Shown: one piece after another, positions 8,648 to 17,364 of the stretch
Numbering within the stretch: the first letter of the stretch is position 1
How the letters are laid out: each line of letters opens with the position of its first letter
Origin: Microcoleus sp. bin38.metabat.b11b12b14.051
GTDB lineage: Bacteria > Cyanobacteriota > Cyanobacteriia > Cyanobacteriales > Microcoleaceae
DNA length: 64,000 nucleotides
NCBI RefSeq assembly: GCF_013299165.1
Contig: NZ_JAAFKD010000001.1
Location: forward strand, 1 to 64,000
Direction of reading: 5' to 3'
Notes under the pieces: model-generated
Database searches by the model: none
The model's input: the letters and a program-made list of their open reading frames with translations, nothing else
What the model was told of the DNA's origin: nothing
Program-made: the position numbers and the translations under genes

Positions 8648-11647
8648 ATGCAACTCACAGAAAATACAGAACAATTAAATCATAAACTAGACAGAGAAAT
8701 TTTGGTGCGGCGGATAACAGAACGCATCCGCAAATCTCTAGAATTAGAAGAAATTTTAACCAGTACGGTAGCAGAAGTGCGCTCTTTTTTGAAAACGGAT
8801 CGCATCATGATGTACCAGTTTAGTGCCGACGGCAGTGGAGAAGTTGTTGCCGAATCAATTAATAACAACCGTCTCCCTTCCTTGAAAGGTCTGCACTTTC
8901 CAGCAGACGATATCCCCCCCCACGCCCGGGAGATGTATGTCAGTATGCGCCAGCGGACAATCGTAGATGTTAACTCCGGGACGATCGTCCTGAGCCCCCT
9001 CGATGCAGCAGACACGGGTCAACTTTTAGTACCCCAAGAAATCCACTACCGATCGCTCGATCCTTGCCACACAGCTTACTTGATGGCAATGGGAGTACAA
9101 TCTTCCTTCGTAGTGCCGATTTTGCACCGCAGGAGCGCGTCGCAAAACACCACAACAGAGAAGTGCGAAGCCCCTGCGTGCGTGACGAGATACGAGCCAG
9201 GAAACAATCAAGCAACTCACATTGACCTTTGGGGACTTTTAGTGTCTCACCACTCGACGCCCCGCAATATTTCAGCAACAGATTTAGAAGTAGTTCAGCT
9301 CGTAGCAGATCAATTGTCCAACGCCATCGGCCACTCGCTCCTGCTCGAGCAAACCCGTTGTAGGGCGGCCCGGGAAGCCACCGTCAGCCGCATAGCAGTT
9401 TTGTTGTACGGCCACGCCAACATTCAACTGCAACAAGCTTTAGAAGCCACTGTCACTGCTTTGGGCGGCAGCGGCGGCAGACTCTATCTCAATCCCCCGA
9501 AAATTAATCGTGAAAAGTTATCGGCTGCAAAGCTCGATCGCGAAGTTTCCGTAGCCCTTGCTGGGAGTGATGCTAGCTTTGAACTGTTCGTCACGGGCGA
9601 GCAACCAACACTTCCCCACTGGGAAAAAGTTAGGGCGATCGAAGCTCATCCGCTGTGGCAGGAATGGCTAACCAAAGGATGGAAAAATACCCAAGAAACT
9701 CTCAATTTCCCAATTTTAAATTCCCAATTCCCAGTTTGGATAATTACAGATTTACACAAAGAATCTCTATTTAGAGTTTTAGTTCCAGCTTTCCAATCAA
9801 CTAAAATTCGGGGTTTGCTGGTAATTCCCCTCCACTACCAACAACAAGTAGTCGGCTGTTTGACGATTTTTCGCAATGAAATTGATACCGAAAAAATGTG
9901 GGCGGGGCACTTGGACACCAGCGCTGCACAAATCCTTCCCAGGCAATCCTTTGAAGTCTGGCGAGAAATCAAAAAAGGTCAGTCCCCGGAGTGGAAGTTA
10001 GAGGAGATCGAGCAAGCTTTGGCGATCGGCAGCCAATTTTGTGCGGCAATTGGGCAGTACATTCTTTATCAAGAAGTGCAAGCCCTGAATGCCAACTTAG
10101 AGCGCCAAGTTCAAGAACGCACCGCTCAATTGCAAAAATCCTTGGACTTTGCTCGAGTATTGACGCGAGTGAGAGAGCAAATTTGCAGCACCTTGGATTT
10201 GAAAACCATACTGCAAACTATTGTGCGAGAAGTAAGAGTTTTGTTGGATACCGATCGCACGGTAATCTACCAATTTTCCACAGCGCAAGATGGCGAGGTA
10301 GTTGTGGAAGCGGTTCGCGGCGAGTGGCCGTCAATTTTAGGTATCAAATCTCCAAAAGATTGCTTTCCCTCTCGCTCAGACTGCTTTTATCGAGAAGGAC
10401 GGGTACGAGCAATTAATGATATTTATACTGATGATTTAACTCCCTGTTACCGCGAATTTTTGGAAAAATTGCAGGTGAAGGGCAGTTTAATTGTGCCGAT
10501 CGGCAAAGATACCCAATTCTGGGGGTTGCTGATTGCTCACGAGTGTTCCGGGCCGAGGGTTTGGCAAACAGCAGAACAGGAGTTGCTGCAAAATTTGACT
10601 ACTCAGGCGGCGATCGCCATTCACCAAGCAGAACTTTATCAAGAAAGTCTGGATGTCGCAGCCGCCGATCGAGTAAAAGCCGAACAGCTAGCTAAAACCG
10701 TCACCGAATTGCACAATACCCAAGCTCAACTGATTCAAACCGAAAAAATGTCAAGTCTGGGACAACTGGTAGCGGGAGTCGCCCACGAAATCAATAACCC
10801 CGTTAACTTTATCTACGGGAATTTGTCGCACGCCAGCGAATACAGCAAAGATTTGCTGTGCTTGGTGGAACTCTACCGCCAGCACTACCCCAATCCCCAC
10901 CCAGAAATTAGTGAGTGTGCCGAAGCGATAGAGATAGAATTTCTTACCGAAGATTTGCCCAAAATTTTGGGCTCCATGAAAGTAGGAGTTGAGCGCATCC
11001 GCCAGTTAGTTGTATCTTTGCGTAATTTTTCCCGGCTCGATCAAGCTGAAAAAAAAGGTGTGGATATTCACGAGGGCATCGACAGTACCCTGTTGATTTT
11101 GCAGCACCGGATCAAAGCCCAGTCGGATCGCGCCACCGTAGAAATCATCAAAGAATACGGCAATTTGCCCTTAGTAGAATGCTATGCCAGCTCGCTCAAT
11201 CAGGTATTTATGAATCTGATCAGCAATGCCGTTGACGCCCTAGAAATGGGAAAAACAGATCGAGTTGTGAATGTTAACGCCCTAGGGGTCAGTCCAGTCG
11301 CGACATATTTAAGCTCGCAAAACCTGGATGTCGAGACAGTAGATATAAATGCCAGCACCGAGTGTTTGATTCCAGATTTTCCATCTCCTTGCATTCGGAT
11401 TCGCACCGAATTAATCGAGGAAAAAAACGTAAGAATTAGTATTGCCGACAACGGTCACGGCATCCCCAAAGAGTTAATTTCTCACATATTTAATCCTTTT
11501 TTTACGACTAAACCCGTCGGTCGCGGGACGGGTTTAGGACTGTCTATTAGTTATCAAATTGTAGTTGAGAAACACCAGGGGGTACTCAAGTGTGTGTCTG
11601 TACCGGGTCAGGGTACTGAGTTCTCGATCGAAATTCCGTTGAATTAG
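8648..11647 (+). CDS. Phytochrome-like hybrid photoreceptor histidine kinase: GAF-PHY, second GAF, HisKA, HATPase
   Basis: A 999-aa cytosolic kinase. Residues 20-235 form a phytochrome-type GAF domain with the DIPxxAR motif at 88-94 and a Cys140-His141 pair in LDPCHTAYLMAMG, the place where bilin attaches. Residues 240-475 carry PHY tongue motifs (WAG 418-420, PRQSF 431-435), and no PAS precedes the GAF, so this is a Cph2-type (knotless) module. A second GAF (501-660) resembles cyanobacteriochromes, with DCF at 571-573 and Cys600-Tyr601. HisKA has His713, and a HATPase domain with DNGHG and GTGLGLSI follows. ATG 8648 has AAAGGAG upstream. A roughly 35-residue insertion interrupts GAF1 after VVPIL. 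The role is probably light sensing; bilin binding is inferred. Confidence 0.87.
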   Translation: MQLTENTEQLNHKLDREILVRRITERIRKSLELEEILTSTVAEVRSFLKTDRIMMYQFSADGSGEVVAESINNNRLPSLKGLHFPADDIPPHAREMYVSMRQRTIVDVNSGTIVLSPLDAADTGQLLVPQEIHYRSLDPCHTAYLMAMGVQSSFVVPILHRRSASQNTTTEKCEAPACVTRYEPGNNQATHIDLWGLLVSHHSTPRNISATDLEVVQLVADQLSNAIGHSLLLEQTRCRAAREATVSRIAVLLYGHANIQLQQALEATVTALGGSGGRLYLNPPKINREKLSAAKLDREVSVALAGSDASFELFVTGEQPTLPHWEKVRAIEAHPLWQEWLTKGWKNTQETLNFPILNSQFPVWIITDLHKESLFRVLVPAFQSTKIRGLLVIPLHYQQQVVGCLTIFRNEIDTEKMWAGHLDTSAAQILPRQSFEVWREIKKGQSPEWKLEEIEQALAIGSQFCAAIGQYILYQEVQALNANLERQVQERTAQLQKSLDFARVLTRVREQICSTLDLKTILQTIVREVRVLLDTDRTVIYQFSTAQDGEVVVEAVRGEWPSILGIKSPKDCFPSRSDCFYREGRVRAINDIYTDDLTPCYREFLEKLQVKGSLIVPIGKDTQFWGLLIAHECSGPRVWQTAEQELLQNLTTQAAIAIHQAELYQESLDVAAADRVKAEQLAKTVTELHNTQAQLIQTEKMSSLGQLVAGVAHEINNPVNFIYGNLSHASEYSKDLLCLVELYRQHYPNPHPEISECAEAIEIEFLTEDLPKILGSMKVGVERIRQLVVSLRNFSRLDQAEKKGVDIHEGIDSTLLILQHRIKAQSDRATVEIIKEYGNLPLVECYASSLNQVFMNLISNAVDALEMGKTDRVVNVNALGVSPVATYLSSQNLDVETVDINASTECLIPDFPSPCIRIRTELIEEKNVRISIADNGHGIPKELISHIFNPFFTTKPVGRGTGLGLSISYQIVVEKHQGVLKCVSVPGQGTEFSIEIPLN

Positions 11648-11657
11648 CTAACTTTCA

Positions 11658-12431
11658 CTAAGGCAAGATTAACTTCACCAGTACCGAACCGATCGATCCC
11701 AGAAGACTCATCAAGTCCCCGCGCCCAGTGCGCGGTTCCGTTGGCTTTTGGCGTGCCACAATCGCTTCTGCTAACTGCTTTGACAATTCCTGACCTTGGG
11801 GATTTCCTTGAGCGACAAACAGTTGGTTTGCTGTTGCGACATCTTGAGTCGCGCCGGCGAAGTCTCCCAAGTCAGCCCGAGACATACTGCGCGCAAAATA
11901 AACGGCGGCTAAATCCGATTTCTGATTCAGGGCTTGATTGTAATAATCGATCGCGTTTCTGTAGTTTCCCGCTTGAGCTTCCAACACTCCCAAGCGGTAG
12001 AAATCTTCTGCGGTGCCGATATTAGTTGGCATTCCTCTAACTCCCAGCAGTTGGGCGTTAGCTAAATTGGTGTCAGTTAAATTGGCGTTGGTGAGATAGG
12101 CGCTTCTCAAGTCAGCACCGCTGAGGTTGGCTCCGCTGAGGTTGGCGCCCGTCAGGTTGACGCCAAACAAACTCGTGCCGCTGAGGTTGGCTCCGCTGAG
12201 GTCTGCTCCGGTGAGGTTGGCTCGGCTGAGGTTAGCCATTCTCAAGTCAGCACCTTTAAGATTTGCTCCTGTTAAGTTCGCTAACACCAGACCAGCATTG
12301 CTGAGGTCGCAGTTGGGGCACTGTCGAGTGGCTAGTAATTGTTGCGTGTGTTGGATGTTCTCGGCGCGTGCCGGAGCGATCGGGGCGATCGCGCTCAGCA
12401 CCGTTGCAGCAGCGAGGATTCTGAGTTTCAT
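11658..12431 (-). CDS. Exported pentapeptide-repeat protein with TPR-like C-terminus
   Basis: A 257-aa protein. Residues 1-23 are a signal peptide ending in PARA. Residues about 41-135 are pentapeptide repeats of the A(D/N)LxG type, predicted to form a right-handed quadrilateral beta-helix. Residues about 140-215 look like tetratricopeptide units (FYRLGVLEAQAGNYRNAIDYYNQAL). It ends with a hydrophobic LLGSIGSVLVKLILP. A Cys pair (CPNC, about 38-41) precedes the repeats. Such proteins are common in cyanobacteria and mostly lack known functions; a lumenal or periplasmic scaffold is a guess. It converges on the phytochrome-like kinase gene with 10 bases between stops. Confidence 0.85.
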   Translation of the reverse strand: MKLRILAAATVLSAIAPIAPARAENIQHTQQLLATRQCPNCDLSNAGLVLANLTGANLKGADLRMANLSRANLTGADLSGANLSGTSLFGVNLTGANLSGANLSGADLRSAYLTNANLTDTNLANAQLLGVRGMPTNIGTAEDFYRLGVLEAQAGNYRNAIDYYNQALNQKSDLAAVYFARSMSRADLGDFAGATQDVATANQLFVAQGNPQGQELSKQLAEAIVARQKPTEPRTGRGDLMSLLGSIGSVLVKLILP

Positions 12432-12820
12432 CTTAACCGTCCAAAATCCAAAATAGTAAATCTAAAATAGCTTTTATCGAAGCACTTGAAAATCAACATA
12501 CCAGATATTGCTAAATATAGCCTGATTCTCTGGCATTGCATAAATTTTTGATGGAGCCGTCAACCCACGAGCTGCGGACGCCCGCAAGCAGATAATTTCC
12601 GGATAGTCGCAAACTGAATGAATGCAATGCCAGTCTAATCTGTGGTACGGGCACCTCGCAAGTCGCAAACAACGTTTTTTTTCGAGCTGCGAAGAGATCC
12701 TTCTTGTTCTGGGCTGTACGCAATTCTCTAATACATATTTAGCTGCCCACAAATTAGGGTAACAAAAAAATGTTACCCTCGATCGGCGGTTCTCGCAAAC
12801 CATAAAATTTAACAGATAAA
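12432..12820. other. Intergenic region with a small hairpin
   Basis: No supported gene; the two minus-strand frames here lack recognisable features. A perfect 9-bp hairpin with an A6 loop lies at 12756-12779 (AGGGTAACA arms), about 40 bases beyond the stop of the pentapeptide gene that reads toward it. It may help end that transcript, although there is no strong U-run. Confidence 0.5.
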
Positions 12821-13465
12821 TTAGTCGTGGATAGTACCATCAGGCATCGTCGTACCTTTGAGATATACTCCGCTCAAATTGACTTTTGTCAGGTTGGCTC
12901 CCAGCAGGTTTGCGCCGCTTAAGTCTGATGCGCTTAAAACCGCTTCAGTCAAGTCTGCCCTAATTAAGCTCGCCCCCATTAAGTCGGCTCCGCTGAGGTC
13001 TACTTTGCTTAAATTTGCGCCAATTAAATCTGCTTCTGTGAGCACAGCCCTGCGTAAGTTTACTCCGTAAAGATTTACTCCGTGCAAGTCTGCACGGGAG
13101 AGTATTGCCCGAGAGATGTTGGCTCCAATTAAAGTTGCTTGGATCAGGGAAGCTCCGCTCAAATCTGCTTTGCTGAGATTAGCTCCCATCAACTCCGATC
13201 GATACAGGTTAGCTTCCGCTAAAAGTGCTTCTGTGAGATCGGCTCCACCTAACTCAGCTCTGCTCAAATTGATCTTGCACAAATTGGCTTTGCTAAAGTT
13301 GACTCTATTAAGTTTGGCTTTGTACAAATTGGCTCCAATCAAATCGGCTTCAGACAGATTGGCTCCAATTAATTCTGCTTCATAGAGGTACACTTCGTGC
13401 AGGTAGACCCCGCTAAAATTTCTTTCTCCTGTTGCGTATAGCTTGAGCAGTTCGTCAACGTTCAT
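12821..13465 (-). CDS. Pentapeptide-repeat protein
   Basis: Almost the entire 214-aa chain consists of A(D/N)L(S/I)(G/R) pentapeptides, starting soon after the N-terminal MNVDELLKLYATGERNFSGV, a leader common to cyanobacterial members. ATG 13465 is preferred for that reason. The frame also allows an ATG at 13534, giving 237 aa with a 23-residue extension (MAEDPVQAAGKEY...). No signal peptide or other domain is seen, so it is probably cytosolic. The function is unknown. It is co-directional with the exported pentapeptide protein downstream but about 390 bases away, so joint transcription is doubtful. Confidence 0.83.
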   Translation of the reverse strand: MNVDELLKLYATGERNFSGVYLHEVYLYEAELIGANLSEADLIGANLYKAKLNRVNFSKANLCKINLSRAELGGADLTEALLAEANLYRSELMGANLSKADLSGASLIQATLIGANISRAILSRADLHGVNLYGVNLRRAVLTEADLIGANLSKVDLSGADLMGASLIRADLTEAVLSASDLSGANLLGANLTKVNLSGVYLKGTTMPDGTIHD

Positions 13466-14529
13466 TTTGGCTTCTCTACACCTTTTAAATGAAGAATACT
13501 CTTTGCCGGCTGCTTGCACCGGATCTTCTGCCATTTTCTATTTTAAATCTTGAAAGATTCTCGCCCACCACGATACTTTCCTTAATCGTTTGGCGAGAGT
13601 GAATGACAAAATTAGCTAATTTTTAATTGAGCAAAAAAATAATATGCCAGATTTTTCACAACCAGGTTGATCGCCCTGGATAACTAAATTACACAATTTG
13701 AGGCGGGAAGTGCGATCGAAGCCATAACTTTTTGTTGGTAGTTGAGTTTACTGAGGATTGGTGTGATAAAGATCACTCAGCGATGTTAGTAGCATCACAT
13801 AGAAATAACTGTTTCGATCACGGCTGGCAGGAAAAAATAGCAGATAGTGGTACTGTGCTCGTAAAAAATTGACAACTCCACCGTCAGCGTGTTTTACTCA
13901 ATTGGCGATCGAGCTAGTGGTTTTACAGATACTTGCTCGCGGCAGGAAAATCGGTTGAAACATCACTCGGCGCAACCTGCTCAGGCTGATGAAAGTGATG
14001 ATGTCCCAGGATTTCTCGCACACGCAAAGCTAGAAAGAGACTTCGGGGTACAGGGGAATGTATGTGTAAAATGTCGATCGCTGGTGTACAAACCAAGCCT
14101 CTATGCTAGCAGCTCAGGGCTAAAAACCACCAACACATCAGCAATAACTACGAATAAATACCAGGAAAACCATGATGTACGTTTAGCAAAAATAGAATAA
14201 ACGACCTTGATGAAAACTTAACTATTGCAGTTAATGTCACACTCGGCGGTCAACAGAGATAAGTATTAGCAATAAAGCCGGCACCATCAAATATAAAACT
14301 ACCCAGAAGTAGGTGCTTTTAGTTGGCAAAATACTTGGTTGCATCCCTGGCTCAAGGTGAAAAATTTATCCTTTTGAACATCTGAGTGCATCCCGGGCAC
14401 GAAAAGTTTAATTAGAGCTTTTTTGTATTGCCCTCCCAGCAAGCAAAAAGCCAGCAATCAGGATAGGAGCGGGTTTTCCTCCGCTGTCAAACAGAGTTAT
14501 TGTAAAGCGCGAATCGTGAGGTAAACGGT
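13466..14529. other. Long region without a supported gene
   Basis: About 1 kb. A 103-codon plus-strand frame (13889-14200) has no recognisable motif and no good ribosome-binding site, so it is not called. A palindromic TGTGA-N6-TCACT sequence at 13762-13777 resembles a cAMP receptor protein site. No promoter or RNA could be assigned. The region looks like decayed sequence leading into the transposase-like remnant at 14530. Confidence 0.45.
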
Positions 14530-14967
14530 ATGGCTGGAGTATGTAGGCTGAGCATCGCAGAGACAACTGAAGAGCTAAAAAGTTTGTTAACAGAACAAAA
14601 AACGGCAAGTGGCTTTCAAAAAATTCAAGCACTTTACCTGTTCAAAATTTGTCACGTTAAGACAGTTAAAGAATTAGCAATGACAATCGGAGTCAACCGA
14701 ATTACAGTGCAGCGGTGGCTGAGAAAATACCGCTCGGAGGGACTAGAAGGACTTCTGGAAACAAAGCACAGTGGCGGCCGCAAGCCAGCAATTCCTCCTC
14801 TAGCCCGCGCTAGTTTGGCAATGCGCCTCAGCGACCCCCAAAAAGGCTTTAAAACCTATGGAGAAATTCAAGAGTGGTTGCAGCAAGAATACAGCATTGA
14901 GGCTTCATATAAAGCCGTTTATGCAACAGTCAGGTACCAGCTAAAAGCCAAACTAACGAAAGTTTAG
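14530..14967 (+). CDS. IS630-type transposase N-terminal fragment or HTH protein
   Basis: A 145-aa protein. Residues about 30-95 form a helix-turn-helix (VKELAMTIGVNRITVQRWLRKYRSEGLEGLLE), then GGRKPAIPP and a second winged-helix-like part (YGEIQEWLQQEYSIEASYKAVYATVRYQLKAKL). This is the DNA-binding half of IS630-family transposases. The DDE catalytic half is absent: after YQLKAKLTKV a stop occurs, and no frame in the next 300 bases continues it. It is therefore probably a truncated insertion sequence. A domesticated DNA-binding protein is possible. A GAGGTAAAC site precedes ATG 14530. Confidence 0.7.
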   Translation: MAGVCRLSIAETTEELKSLLTEQKTASGFQKIQALYLFKICHVKTVKELAMTIGVNRITVQRWLRKYRSEGLEGLLETKHSGGRKPAIPPLARASLAMRLSDPQKGFKTYGEIQEWLQQEYSIEASYKAVYATVRYQLKAKLTKV

Positions 14968-15103
14968 AAACTTCGTACTAAATCGGGTTAATCAGCATCC
15001 AATTTTTCCCAGTCAGCCTTGGAAGCTGTTAACAACATCCGCAGTCACAACAAACTGACTAATTGTTTCTTGATCCCAAATGGCTCTCAGAAGCTGCGAA
15101 GCA

Positions 15104-15218
15104 TATATAGCCTTTCTCAAAAAGGTGAGGTATATCGGCCGCAGAGGGCATAGGGCATAGGGCATAGGGCAAACCGGCCAAACCGGGCATACCTCATGTT
15201 TTTGAGAACCGCTATATA
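15104..15218. repeat. Inverted-repeat element with tandem core (family D, copy 1)
   Basis: Terminal arms TATATAGCCTTTCTCAAAAA plus GGTGAGGTAT (15104-15133) and the imperfect inverse ATACCTCATGTTTTTGAGAA plus CCGCTATATA (15189-15218) enclose a core made of GGGCATA tandem units (about 15144-15169) and an AACCGGCC/AAACCGGGC pair. The same arms with a different tandem core occur at 17365-17461, and a lone right-arm copy lies near 60235-60260. Elsewhere in 14968-15378 nothing coding is seen. Confidence 0.8.
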
Positions 15219-15378
15219 ATGTGTGTTCTAGTGATGGAGCTAAGGGAAAAATTTAATTTTGTTCCCAGGTTTGTGAAAGCTCCTTAGCATTAAAAAATGG
15301 GCAATCAGTAATAACTTGCAAGTTTTGTCTAATTTGCAGGTTTTGCTATATAATTAAACATTTAAACTTGGCCATGGA

Positions 15379-15732
15379 CTAAGGCAAAAACCGATCTAAA
15401 GCTGCTTTCAACTCTTCTATTTCCGTATCGATATTGCCTTCTTTAGCGGCTCTGGCAATGCACTGAGTTAAATGTTCGTCTAAAATGATTCTCGCGACAC
15501 GATCGAGCGCTCCTCGAACCGCGGCAACTTGCACGAGAACTTCGGGACAGGGACGGTTTTCTTGCACCATTGTTTTGATGCCGCGCACGTGTCCCTCAAT
15601 CCGAGACAAGCGATTGACGAGCCGCCGCATGGATTCTTCATCGTGATGGTGAGGGTGGACAGATTCATCGCCGTGATGGTGGTGGGAATTTGAGGGTAAG
15701 GATTTGTCAGTAGAAGTATCAGATAGAATCAT
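15379..15732 (-). CDS. CsoR/RcnR-family metal sensor, InrS-like nickel repressor
   Basis: A 117-aa all-helical DNA-binding repressor of the DUF156 family. The metal-ligand pattern Cys62, His87, Cys91 has the same spacing (25 and 4) as Cys53-His78-Cys82 of Synechocystis InrS. The N-terminus is His-rich (HHHHG at 17-21, HPHHHD at 26-31), also an InrS trait. It probably represses a nickel-export gene until Ni(II) binds. No exporter lies beside it; the divergent neighbour is an HtrA protease. Copper sensing is less likely given the His-rich tail. The family is sure, the metal inferred. Confidence 0.88.
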   Translation of the reverse strand: MILSDTSTDKSLPSNSHHHHGDESVHPHHHDEESMRRLVNRLSRIEGHVRGIKTMVQENRPCPEVLVQVAAVRGALDRVARIILDEHLTQCIARAAKEGNIDTEIEELKAALDRFLP

Positions 15733-16017
15733 CAGGGTTATACCATTTTAGATTTTAGATTTTAGATTGAAGAATTGGGAATGAGTTATTCTGTAATGGT
15801 TTGGAGCGCGGGACTAGAGTTGCATTCTTTTTTTGAAACTGGCATTACTAGAGAAAATTTTCAAGTTAGAATTGAGAATATGTTGAGTTTGTGCTGGCTC
15901 CAGAGTCGTGTATGGTAGCTGTCAAAATATATTTAGGATCTTCATAGGGGCAGATTATTGAGTCCGCACGATCGCACACCTTTACCAGAATAACCCAGAC
16001 TAACAAAGATTGACGCT

Positions 16018-17307
16018 ATGCGACTATTTAAGTTTTTTGGTTCCGCACCCCGCACCGCCGAGCGCTGGCTAGCCCCGCTCTTAGCAATAACCATCGCCCT
16101 GAGTGTTCTATTCATCAATCCTGCACTTGCTTGGGCCGCTGAGGGCAAAAATCCGCCAAACTGGCGCCAACAGCCTAAAACAGCCGCAGACAAAGCACAG
16201 TTCCCTAGTTCTCCAGCAATTGCTCAGAATCCGCAACTCCTAGCGCTGCGGGGCCCCGAACTCCCGGCGCAGGTGGCGGGAGACACCAGCAGTTTTGTGA
16301 CTGCTGCCGTCGAGCGAGTAGGCCCCGCCGTAGTTCGCATTGATACCGAGCGCACAGTCAGCCGCAACCTCGACCCGTTAATGGAAGACCCATTCTTCCG
16401 TAGATTTTTGGAAGAAGATCCGCGCAACAAAACTCCCAGACAAGAACACTTGCGCGGTCAAGGTTCTGGTTTCATCATCGACAAAAGCGGGGTTATTTTA
16501 ACTAACGCTCACGTAGTTGATAAAGCCGATCGAGTAACTGTCACCTTAAACGACGGCCGGACTTTTCCAGGAGAAGTGCAAGGTACTGACGAAGTAACAG
16601 ATTTGGCTGTAGTCAAAATTAATACCAAACAAGCCAACTTGCCCGTAGCAACACTGGGAGATTCCGATGCGGTGAAAGTGGGTGATTGGGCGATCGCCGT
16701 GGGCAACCCCCTCGGATTTGACAACACCGTCACACTAGGCATTATCAGCACCCTCAAGCGATCGAGCGCAGCCGTCGGAATTCCCGACAAGCGACTCGAT
16801 TTCATTCAAACAGACGCCGCCATCAATCCCGGCAATTCCGGCGGGCCACTGTTAAACAGCAGAGGAGAAGTCATTGGTATCAATACGGCGATTCGGGCGG
16901 ATGCAATGGGTATTGGGTTTGCAATTCCGATCGACAAAGCCAAGGCCATCTACGCGCAATTAGCCAAGGGAGAAAAAGTCAGCCACCCATTTTTGGGTAT
17001 TCAGATGATTGCTTTGACTCCCGAAATGGCTAGAGAAAATAATTCCGATCCCAATGCTCCTTTGATTGTGCCGGAAGTGACAGGGGTTTTGGTGATGCGA
17101 GTAGTCCCAAATACGCCTGCTGAAAAAGCGGGGGTACGTAAGGGTGATGTGATCGTTCAAATTGAGGGCGAGAAAGTGACTCAACCCGAACAGTTGCAAA
17201 ATTTGGTGGAAAATAGTCAAATCGGTCAAATTTTGCAACTGAAAGTGCGCCGCGGTTCTCAGGTTCAGGAAGTTGCCGTTACAACTGCTCAATTGAGGGA
17301 TTTTTAG
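16018..17307 (+). CDS. HtrA/Deg-type serine protease with PDZ domain
   Basis: A 429-aa envelope protease of the cyanobacterial HhoA/HhoB/HtrA group, which degrades or refolds damaged periplasmic and lumenal proteins. Residues 22-42 are a hydrophobic signal or anchor. The trypsin-like domain has the triad His165 (TNAHVVD), Asp195 (DLAVVKI) and Ser274 ([10 protein letters not shown]). One PDZ domain spans about 325-425, with a GVLVMRVVPNTPAEKAGVRKGD stretch. The length matches the family. It is divergent from the metal sensor gene, with 285 bases between. A second HtrA lies at 52164-53402. Which of the three cyanobacterial paralogues it is cannot be told. Confidence 0.94.
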   Translation: MRLFKFFGSAPRTAERWLAPLLAITIALSVLFINPALAWAAEGKNPPNWRQQPKTAADKAQFPSSPAIAQNPQLLALRGPELPAQVAGDTSSFVTAAVERVGPAVVRIDTERTVSRNLDPLMEDPFFRRFLEEDPRNKTPRQEHLRGQGSGFIIDKSGVILTNAHVVDKADRVTVTLNDGRTFPGEVQGTDEVTDLAVVKINTKQANLPVATLGDSDAVKVGDWAIAVGNPLGFDNTVTLGIISTLKRSSAAVGIPDKRLDFIQTDAAINPGNSGGPLLNSRGEVIGINTAIRADAMGIGFAIPIDKAKAIYAQLAKGEKVSHPFLGIQMIALTPEMARENNSDPNAPLIVPEVTGVLVMRVVPNTPAEKAGVRKGDVIVQIEGEKVTQPEQLQNLVENSQIGQILQLKVRRGSQVQEVAVTTAQLRDF

Positions 17308-17364
17308 AGCTGAAAGGGAAGGGGGGAAATTGTTAAAAATCCCTTTCCTTCTTCCTTCTTCCTC

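Noticed and set aside
12474-12803. 109-codon minus-strand frame between the pentapeptide genes
   Set aside because: It overlaps a perfect hairpin and has no motif or ribosome-binding site.
13889-14200. 103-codon open frame
   Set aside because: No ribosome-binding site, no recognisable motif, and composition unlike neighbouring genes.
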